The translations under genes and the position numbers were made by a program. This document shows positions 56,873 to 64,000 of a DNA stretch of 64,000 bases, in pieces (within the stretch, counting starts at the first letter, position 1; every line of letters starts with the position of its first letter). The DNA comes from Hemerocallis citrina (lineage: Eukaryota; Streptophyta; Magnoliopsida; Asparagales; Asphodelaceae). The stretch is from positions 434,001-498,000 of the forward strand of contig JACEHZ010000592.1 in assembly GCA_017893485.1 (NCBI GenBank). The letters are read 5' to 3'. The notes under the pieces are model-generated. The model did no database searches, had not been told where the DNA came from, and was given only the letters and a program-made list of their open reading frames with translations.

Positions 56873-57877
56873 ATCTCCTCCTATATTCTCAATATATAAA
56901 GTACAGGATTATCTCATCAGATCAGCATACAACTGACTGGCTGATAGCAGTCCATAAAGGAAAAGCATCATAAAGGTATAGTTTCATAAAGAACCAAAAT
57001 AATTATAAAATTGAATAGTTCAATCAAGACTAAACCAATATAATTAAATAGTTCCAAACCATATCCAATTCAGAATAGTTCACAAAGACTAAACCAATAG
57101 ATAAATAAACCATAGTCTCAAACTAAATAAAGCAAATAAACTTCAAACCAAACAAAAGAGTTTTAAGCTTCAAAAGTAGTCTTAAACTCAAAAGAAGTTT
57201 TACTAAGCAAGTGATTGGCAAAAGAAAATCCCTGCATGCTGCTTCATGACTACTCCTCCATATCGAGCAAGTCATCATCTTCAAAATCGAGATCTAAGAT
57301 TCCACCTCCATTATCTTTGCTAGCACCTGTTGCTCAACATTGCAAATAAGAATTTCATGAGTCATTTCTCTTTGAATTCAAACAAATTGCATAAAAGTAT
57401 CTAGTTCAAACAAAAGAACTTAGTACAATTCAAATTGGCTAGCAAGATTTTAACACAAGCATCACAATCAAGTATCTTTAACAAATAAAGTACATGAACT
57501 TTATAGTTTCTACACAAGAACCATACTATGTTTCATATTGGAATGAAAACTGCCGTTTCACTCATGGTTTAACATTGAATCATCAAAATTGGAATGAAAC
57601 ATGCATCCATAAGAGACATATCATCAAAATTGGAATGATATTTAGGACAATTAATCATCGGAAACATATCGACAAGTTTTCATGTTTCGTATTGGAATAA
57701 TATGATAATTCTAAGTAAATTCTATAGATATATGATATCATCAAAATTGGAATGATATTATATGTCTGTGGAATTTATGTGGAATCATCATGATTATCTG
57801 AAACACGTTAACTGTCAAATTGATGCTTAAGTTTGAACTTCTCAATGGCTGTTCTAATTATCAAAATAACTAGGGTG
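56873..57877 (-). other. Copia-5 3' non-coding region
   Basis: No ORF of note. CATCAAAATTGGAATGA recurs at about 57580, 57622 and 57739, a small irregular repeat. Confidence 0.6.
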
Positions 57878-60800
57878 TTAAGGCCTTTGTGACTTAATGG
57901 CTCTTAACCCCATTTTCCCCACAGTTTTGACAATTAGACCTCTTTGTAATCCCTTGGTAAGGGCATCAGCCACATTCTGTTTTGACCTCACATCAATAAG
58001 GGTAATAATCCCTTGCTTAATGAGATAGTTCAACTTTGCCTGTCGAAGACCGACAGTTCTTCTCTTACCATTGTAAAGAGAATTGGTTGCTACAGTTTTT
58101 GTAGCTTGGTTGTCGCAGAACAAGCTAAGAGTGGTTACTTTAAACCTTCTCAATGGAATATCTAGCAACAGGTCTCTCATCCATTCCGCTTCTTCACCAG
58201 CACAAGATAGCGCAAAGAGTTCAGACTCCATAGATGAGAATGCAATGCCTGGTTGCCTTTTAGATTTCCATGACACAGCTGCTCCTCCTAGTGTAAACAC
58301 ATAACCACTAGTGGATCGACTTTCACCAAGTTCTGTGCACCACGATGCATCAGAATATCCTTCCAAAACTGAAGGATGTCCAGAGTAGCACAAAGCTAAC
58401 TCTTGAGTACCACACAGGTAACCCATTAGCCTCTCAAGGGCATTCCAATGTGTCTTACCGGGATTACTAGTGAATCTGCTAAGCATGCCTACCGCAAAGG
58501 CTATGTCTGGTCTAGTGCAGATCATTGCATACATGAGACTTCCGATCAGTTTGGAATAATCCAACTGTCTCACCGTTGCACCAACGTTAGGTGTCAACTT
58601 TTTGTTGTAATCATAAGGTGTTTCAAACCTTCTGCAATTACTATATCCCCACTTTTGTAACACATTATTGATATAGTGAGATTGACTAAGGAGTATGCCT
58701 TGCCTACCAAAACTCACTCTCATACCTAGTATAGTGTCCACAACACCTAGGTCCTTCATGCTGAATTCTTTGGATAGCATTGTTTTAACTTCAACCACAG
58801 TTGAGAGGTCGCTTCCAACAACAAGCATGTCATCAACATACAAGCAAACTATAGCAATTTTATTTGATCGATCACGAAAATAAAGGCATTTGTCAGAATT
58901 GCTAGATTCAAAACCTAAGCTCTTTATTGTTGTATCAAATTTTTCGTGCCATAGTTTTGGTGCTTGTTTTAATCCATACAAAGATTTTACCAATTTGCAC
59001 ACTTTGTTCTCTAAACCTTTAAGTACAAAACCTTCAGGTTGGTTCATATAGATTTCTTCATTAAGATCTCCATTTAGGAAAGCAGTTTTAACATCCATTT
59101 GGTGAATAACAAAATTTTCAATGGATGCAAGGGCAAGAAGAATCCTTATTGTAGCAATATGACAAACAGGTGAGTAAACATCAAAATAGTCTACCCCACT
59201 TTGTTGAGTATAACCTTTAGCTACTAGTCGTGCTTTATACTTTGCTACAGTCCCATCTGGATTAAGTTTCTTCTTCAAAACCCACTTATTTCCTATGGTT
59301 TTAGCCCCTTTTGGCAGATCAACTAATTTCCAAGTTTTATTTTGTAATAAAGAATCCATTTCATCATCAATGGCCTCTTTCCAAAGTAGACCATCCCTAG
59401 ACCGAAGAGCTTCACTCACACTAAGTGGATCAGCCAACAGTGCATAAGTTACAAAATCATCACCATAGGTTCTAGGTGTCTTATCTCTGGTGGAGGTTCT
59501 TCTAGGCTCAATTTCATTTGTAGTTTCAGTGTCAGTTATGCTAGGTCTAGATTCTATTTGTGAATCATTGACTAAGTCTGTGTGACCAGATAGTGTTATG
59601 CCTTTGTCTTTGATGAACACATCTTCAAAGAATTCTGCATCTCTAGATTCAATTATCTTATTGAGAGATAGGTCATAAAATCTGTATGCCGCACTATCAA
59701 CTGCATTTCCTAGATACACACAGGTATTTGTACGAGGTCCTACTTTAGGCCTTCTTGGGTCTGGTATTCTAACAAAAGCAATACAACCCCATGTTTTTAT
59801 TTTATCAAAGCTCGGTGTGTGTTTATGCCATAACTCATAAGGTGTTTCAGTCAATTTAGAGTGTGGTAACAAATTAAGAATATTATTAGCAGTCAATGCA
59901 GCCTCTCCCCAAAAATTCGAAGGCAATCCAGCAGTCAATAACATAGAATTCAACATTTCTGTAAGTGTTCGATTCTTTCTTTCGGCTATACCGTTTGACT
60001 GTGGTGAGTAGGGTGCTGTTGTTTCAGAGATAATGCCATGTGAAGTGCAAAATTCTTTAAAACCCATTGACACATATTCCCCATCTCTATCAGATCTGAA
60101 CCTTTTTATTTTAGCATTTAACTGATTTTCGACACGGTCTTTAAATTCTTTGAATTTATTAAGTGCTTCATCCTTTGATTTTAACAGATAGATATGACAA
60201 TATCTAGAACAATCATCTATAAAGGTGATCAAATACTTCCGACCTCCTTGCGTCACAAAGTTTTTAAAATCGCATATGTCAGAATGAATTAGTTCAAGAA
60301 GTTGTGTACTCCTAGAAACAGAACTAAAGGGTTTTCTAGTGATCTTTGTCTGAGCACACACTTCACACTTGTCATACCTTAAGGATGTATCAATTGGCAG
60401 ATTAAAAGTTTTAGCAACAGCAAGTAATTTAATATAGTTTACATGTCCCAATCTGTTGTGCCAAGTAGAAGGGCTACACAGTTTTGAGCTAACAGCATTA
60501 ATCACTTCATTTGCTAAACTAAGTCTATACATGCCATTGACTAAATAAGCACAACCAAAGTAGTATGAGTTAACAGATAATATTGCTCTACCACTTATCA
60601 TAGAAACTACCATGCCAGCATTATTCAGTAAGCTAATAGAAATTAAATTCTTTGCTAAAGCAGGAACAAATTTAACATTACGCAAAATTAAATTCTTACC
60701 TGATGAGAGACTGAGATTTGCAGTTCCAACCTGGAGCACCTTGACTGATTCTCCATTCGCCATAGAGACAGACTCATTTGCTTCTTTGAGATCAGTTAGC

Positions 60801-61798
60801 AGGTTCTTATTGTTGCAAGCATGACATGTAGCCCCCGAGTCCAACAACCAACTCGTAGAGGCACTGACCTTATCGTCACCAACAACACACAGAAAGTTGG
60901 TGGGTTCAGTGTTATCCTCTAATAAGTTCACCGTTTCATTGTTAGGTTGTTCTCTTTTGGGTAGCCTACATTCGGTAGCATGGTGACCCCACTTCCTACA
61001 GTTGTAGCACTTCCCTTTCTTTTTCACAATCTTTTTATTGGCTTCCAACTTGGACGGTTCACCCTTAACTTTATTAAGCTTGTTCTTCTTAAACTTAGGA
61101 ACATATTTGGAACTGGTTAGCACATTAGCATGAGAAATTTGTTTCTTAGCCAACTCCAAATTTATCCTAGTTCTTGTCTCATCCTCTACTTTAATACATC
61201 GTTTGAGTTGTGCAAGCTTAATTTGTTCTGGCAGTCTATACATTTCAGTCTTAAATGTGAGCCATGATGCAGGTAATTTAAAGATTATTGCTCCAGTGAG
61301 AAAGGCATCACACACAGTGATATCTTCAGTTTTCAATTTAGCTACTAAGTTTTCAAGATCAGTTACCTGAGGGAGAATGGCCTTCTCCTCTTTGAATTCA
61401 AAGCTCATGAACTTATCAACCAGGTGAGTCTTGGAGACCTTCTCCTCCTTTTTGAATTCATCCAGCAGATTGTCCCAAATCTCCTTAGCTGTTCCAAACT
61501 TCATGTACACATCTGCTAACCGATCTGAAATACTGTTTAGCAAAAACTCCCTGCACAGGTCCTCATCTCTGATCCAAGTGGCATCATCCACATCTTCGGT
61601 ACAGTCATCATAAGTCGTTTGACAAGTATAAAAGATCTTCATGAATTTCATCCCATACTGTGCTTTCCTCTTCCAACTATTGAATTCAGAACTACTAAAC
61701 GCCTCTAATTTAGGAACCTCATATGGTCGATCATGTTTTTCCATCTCAAGGAATAAACTATGATTTCCAGATCTTGATGAGATACAAAAGATCTCCAC
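57878..61798 (-). CDS. Copia-5 gag-pol polyprotein (1306 aa), intact
   Basis: Single frame with every copia domain: gag (FSSSEFNSWKRKAQYGMKF near residue 35), zinc knuckle CYNCRKWGHHATEC (about 263), protease WLLDSGATCHAC (about 316), integrase WHNRLGHVNY (about 445), CEVCAQTK, HSDICDFKN (about 510), [27 protein letters not shown] (about 598), [21 protein letters not shown] (about 905) and [12 protein letters not shown] (about 985), RNase H EGYSDASW, SMESEL and FCDNQA (about 1148-1228). The start Met at 61798 gives a somewhat longer N-terminus than the gag core; a Met 18 codons on (MEKHDRPYEVPKL) is an equally good start. Similar to Copia-2 along its length. Confidence 0.95.
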   Translation of the reverse strand: MEIFCISSRSGNHSLFLEMEKHDRPYEVPKLEAFSSSEFNSWKRKAQYGMKFMKIFYTCQTTYDDCTEDVDDATWIRDEDLCREFLLNSISDRLADVYMKFGTAKEIWDNLLDEFKKEEKVSKTHLVDKFMSFEFKEEKAILPQVTDLENLVAKLKTEDITVCDAFLTGAIIFKLPASWLTFKTEMYRLPEQIKLAQLKRCIKVEDETRTRINLELAKKQISHANVLTSSKYVPKFKKNKLNKVKGEPSKLEANKKIVKKKGKCYNCRKWGHHATECRLPKREQPNNETVNLLEDNTEPTNFLCVVGDDKVSASTSWLLDSGATCHACNNKNLLTDLKEANESVSMANGESVKVLQVGTANLSLSSGKNLILRNVKFVPALAKNLISISLLNNAGMVVSMISGRAILSVNSYYFGCAYLVNGMYRLSLANEVINAVSSKLCSPSTWHNRLGHVNYIKLLAVAKTFNLPIDTSLRYDKCEVCAQTKITRKPFSSVSRSTQLLELIHSDICDFKNFVTQGGRKYLITFIDDCSRYCHIYLLKSKDEALNKFKEFKDRVENQLNAKIKRFRSDRDGEYVSMGFKEFCTSHGIISETTAPYSPQSNGIAERKNRTLTEMLNSMLLTAGLPSNFWGEAALTANNILNLLPHSKLTETPYELWHKHTPSFDKIKTWGCIAFVRIPDPRRPKVGPRTNTCVYLGNAVDSAAYRFYDLSLNKIIESRDAEFFEDVFIKDKGITLSGHTDLVNDSQIESRPSITDTETTNEIEPRRTSTRDKTPRTYGDDFVTYALLADPLSVSEALRSRDGLLWKEAIDDEMDSLLQNKTWKLVDLPKGAKTIGNKWVLKKKLNPDGTVAKYKARLVAKGYTQQSGVDYFDVYSPVCHIATIRILLALASIENFVIHQMDVKTAFLNGDLNEEIYMNQPEGFVLKGLENKVCKLVKSLYGLKQAPKLWHEKFDTTIKSLGFESSNSDKCLYFRDRSNKIAIVCLYVDDMLVVGSDLSTVVEVKTMLSKEFSMKDLGVVDTILGMRVSFGRQGILLSQSHYINNVLQKWGYSNCRRFETPYDYNKKLTPNVGATVRQLDYSKLIGSLMYAMICTRPDIAFAVGMLSRFTSNPGKTHWNALERLMGYLCGTQELALCYSGHPSVLEGYSDASWCTELGESRSTSGYVFTLGGAAVSWKSKRQPGIAFSSMESELFALSCAGEEAEWMRDLLLDIPLRRFKVTTLSLFCDNQATKTVATNSLYNGKRRTVGLRQAKLNYLIKQGIITLIDVRSKQNVADALTKGLQRGLIVKTVGKMGLRAIKSQRP

Positions 61799-62139
61799 TG
61801 TTCACTGTCTTCTTCTTCAATTAGTGTTTCCCACACCGATCGAAAGAGAGAGAGAAGAAGTCGACGCCTGAGTGGGGGGACGCCTTCGACTGCGATCGGA
61901 GAAGAGAGAGAGATGACCGGTGCGACCCAGTGGCTTCGACGCCTGATGACTCGCGACGGGCGGCGAGCGACGCGTGCGGCGAGCGGCGAGTGCGACGAGC
62001 GACGCGTGCGACGGACCCAGCGACGCGAACGGCGTTAGGGTTCCGATGTGAACCGGCGGCTGCTGTGGGATCCGACGGGATTGAAAGATGGTATTTTTCC
62101 CTCAATTTAATCTCACAAAATTAATTGATATCTCAAGAT
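61799..62139 (-). other. Copia-5 leader
   Basis: About 340 bp. On the minus strand it starts ATCTTGAGATATC next to the LTR. GC-rich, with GCGACG repeats near 61955-62030. No standard primer-binding site is seen. Confidence 0.6.
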
Positions 62140-62407
62140 TGTTAAATTCTGTGAGGAAATTAGCAATTGGGAATTAGGGTTTTATCTCTAGATCTAAGTT
62201 GCTTGAGATATTCACCCTAGGTATCAAAATTGGAATACCTAGACTGCTATCACAAGCCAGTATTTATAGATAAATACTGGTTTGGGTATCGGGTTGTAAG
62301 CCCATAGACCCGCGTTCCAATATCCAATCAATTGTACGTTCATTACACGTGTTACACATATGCACGTGCTTTATTTATATAGAGAGAATATACCAATATA
62401 TCCAACA
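62140..62407 (-). repeat. Copia-5 5' LTR
   Basis: Identical by eye to 56605-56872. Confidence 0.92.
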
Positions 62408-62412
62408 ATATC

Positions 62413-62813
62413 TATGTGGTTACAAAATGTATCATTCCAATTTTTAGTTATACGAGATATTTGATGCAATTATTTTAATAAACATAAACCGATATAAATA
62501 TTTTCTAAGATATATACACACACATCGGATAAACCAGCCCGGCCCGTCCGATACCCAATCATAACCCGGATGGGCAAGTTCTAATCCCTTATAAAACCCG
62601 ACTGTAATTTCAAGTTAGGGCCGAAAATATTGAAAAAATCCGCCCGACCTAGCCCGCAAACACCCATAAATAGAATGAAACAATTGAAATAGTATATTCA
62701 TATCTTTTCACTATAAGTAGATGTTTTCACGAACAAAGAGGAATTTATTACTAATTACTAGGACTTAAAAGAATAGTTTGTAAAATAGAAAGGGTTGAGA
62801 AGCATAAAAAAGA
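62413..62813. other. Intergenic DNA
   Basis: Continues the CCCG-rich repeat remnant (62525-62665), then AT-rich sequence. No gene. Confidence 0.4.
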
Positions 62814-63022
62814 ATGTCAGGGAGAAACCATTGCCAACATAGCTCCAAGCTCTTCAACCTCTCATCTGCAGGCTCACGAACTGCCATGGTTAAGCGAGGC
62901 AGGGAACAAGAGGAAGTAAAGTGTCCATCCAAGCGGTTCGAAGAGAGAAGGACAGAGGAGAGGAGGTCCGTTGAGCAGAGGACAGCTACTCACCCAGATA
63001 GAGGTAGGGGGTCAGCCAGTAA
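62814..63022 (+). CDS. Unidentified short ORF, cut by LTR-C
   Basis: ATG at 62814 opens about 70 codons rich in Arg, Glu and Ser (TAMVKRGREQEEVKC, then EERRTEERRSVEQR) before LTR-C interrupts it. I do not recognise it. A TGCAG|GCTCACG near 62869-62875 could be a splice acceptor, so it might be an exon of a gene continuing beyond LTR-C. It could also be chance. Confidence 0.25.
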
Positions 63023-64000
63023 TGTAACACCCCGAATTTTAAATAAGGATAAATTCGAGATTTCACAGGATCTTTACTTCACTTCGTACAATTTTACAAG
63101 GAAAATTTAAAACTTTTTCAATAATACATCAGAATTCAATTACAACTTGGTTTTACACAACGGAAGAATGAAATTTACAATAAAACATTTACAACATCTT
63201 TAAAATAAAGCAGCATTAGCATATCCACTTTATAGCTTCATGAATGGTCCTTTACCTGCATGTTAATCTGTGGGCTCGTCAGTTACTTACAACTGACGAA
63301 ATGTTATACACGGCTATCCTCTCTATGCCGGGAATAGTATAACGATCTCATACTTTAACAAATCACAAAAAAAGATTGAATGAACAAGTAAAGTGTCAAG
63401 GGTGATTATTCTAATTATAAGTGTATGTCATGCCTTAATGCCTAATGCACACAATTCTACACTAGGATGACACTAATGCACACTTGTTCAGATTCTATGC
63501 ATCCCATACTACATAGGTCTGAGGGCAAATGCCTACGTACTCCATATTGAAGGGTTCGATCCCTCGCCATGAGACTACCCAGTAATTAAACAAGTTTTAG
63601 AGTTATTTCACAGATACGGATCTCAGCCTCCCTGGCTAGCCTCCTTGGCTATAATAACAGATCCCAGCCTCCCTGGCTATTATATCGTGAGAATAATCCC
63701 GTAAATGCCCCTCTAGCCCCGGTATATACATATTCTTTGGAGTATGGTAAACATCCGCCGACTACCCTAGGTCCCGGATAAAATACAGTCCACCTCCTAC
63801 GGAGCAACCACAGTCCACCAACTGGGTCTATAGCCACGGAGATCCACCGCCGACTATATAGAAGCACCCATTTACGTTTGCACAAGTTTATTACATCTTC
63901 ACCTAGGTGCCTAATTATTTTTAGTTCAAGACATGAATATGTTATCACCCTAGAATCAGTTTTACTTCATACCGGTTTTATTCACAAAATACGAGGTCGC
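63023..64000 (+). mobile_element. LTR-C, start of a large LTR (runs off the window)
   Basis: Begins TGTAACACCCCGAATTTTAA and follows LTR-A (CAATTTTACAAGGAAAA, CTATCCTCTCTATGCC, ATGCATCCCATACTACATAG). The 22-nt palindrome is at 63277-63298. The left 5 bp (AGTAA) would be its TSD; the right end is outside. Confidence 0.8.
63277..63298. repeat. LTR-C copy of the conserved LTR palindrome
   Basis: CGTCAGTT-ACTTAC-AACTGACG, about 255 bp into the LTR. The six middle bases differ from LTR-B and D while the arms are kept. Confidence 0.7.

Larger units (their letters stand above)
56605..62407 (-). mobile_element. Copia-5, intact Ty1/copia element with identical LTRs
   Basis: 5.8 kb on the minus strand; 268-bp LTRs (5' LTR 62140-62407, 3' LTR 56605-56872) that read identical by eye; perfect TSD ATATC (56600-56604, 62408-62412); purine tract AATATAGGAGGAGAT before the 3' LTR; one open polyprotein. 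No TGGTATCAGAGC primer site next to the 5' LTR, as in Copia-2. About 1 kb of non-coding DNA lies between pol and the 3' LTR. Confidence 0.94.

Overview
This is plant nuclear DNA, most likely from a eudicot; the species cannot be told from the window. The evidence is GT-AG introns, a plant-type sorbitol dehydrogenase gene, and a dense set of plant LTR retrotransposons, TRIMs, MITEs and Helitron remnants. No tRNA, rRNA or CRISPR sequence was found.

The only host gene I can assemble is an apparently intact NAD-dependent sorbitol dehydrogenase (SDH) on the + strand. It has six exons (6361-6460, 12943-13010, 13145-13381, 15006-15296, 36628-36815, 54282-54474) that join in frame into 358 codons with GT-AG at every junction. 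The gene spans 48.1 kb for 1,077 coding bases because three introns carry nested retrotransposons: TRIM-b with Copia-3 in intron 1, Copia-1 in intron 4 and Copia-4 in intron 5. The target-site duplications (TSDs) of these three insertions can be read exactly, so the older introns can be estimated at about 0.39, 0.41 and 0.89 kb.

Layout. 1-2745: TRIM-a (left end off-window) inside a broken minus-strand gypsy-type gag. 2746-6360: SDH upstream region, full of MITEs and fold-back repeats, ending in a 171-bp MITE with a 9-bp TSD and a triplicated ~55-bp leader repeat. Intron 1: TRIM-b (TSD TATAT) holding the degenerate minus-strand Copia-3 (TSD ATTAC). Intron 4: Copia-1 (TSD AACAC). Its 5' LTR holds a MITE, which holds solo LTR-B (TSD ATCTT), which holds solo LTR-A (TSD CCGAG). 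Its 3' LTR holds intact Copia-2 (minus strand, TSD AAAGA). Intron 5: Copia-4 (minus strand, TSD CTTTC), filled by solo LTR-D (TSD CACAA, itself carrying a long-inverted-repeat MITE), TRIM-d (TSD CTTGT), TRIM-c (TSD GATCT/AATCT) and GAG-1, a gag-only gypsy-like element (TSD ATGCT). Downstream of SDH: a duplicated 3' flank with Helitron-like ends, intact Copia-5 (TSD ATATC, LTRs identical by eye), an unidentified short ORF, and the start of LTR-C at the right edge.

The least expected signal is a 10-bp palindrome (consensus CAGTCGACTG) that occurs in pairs with a start-to-start spacing of 19-21 bp, usually exactly 20. It lies in the U3-like part of three otherwise unrelated LTRs (LTR-A, TRIM-d, Copia-4). 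A second shared signal is a 22-nt palindrome, CGTCAGTT-N6-AACTGACG, about 200-255 bp from the start of all four large LTRs (A-D). All calls were made by eye; no alignment or database search was run.
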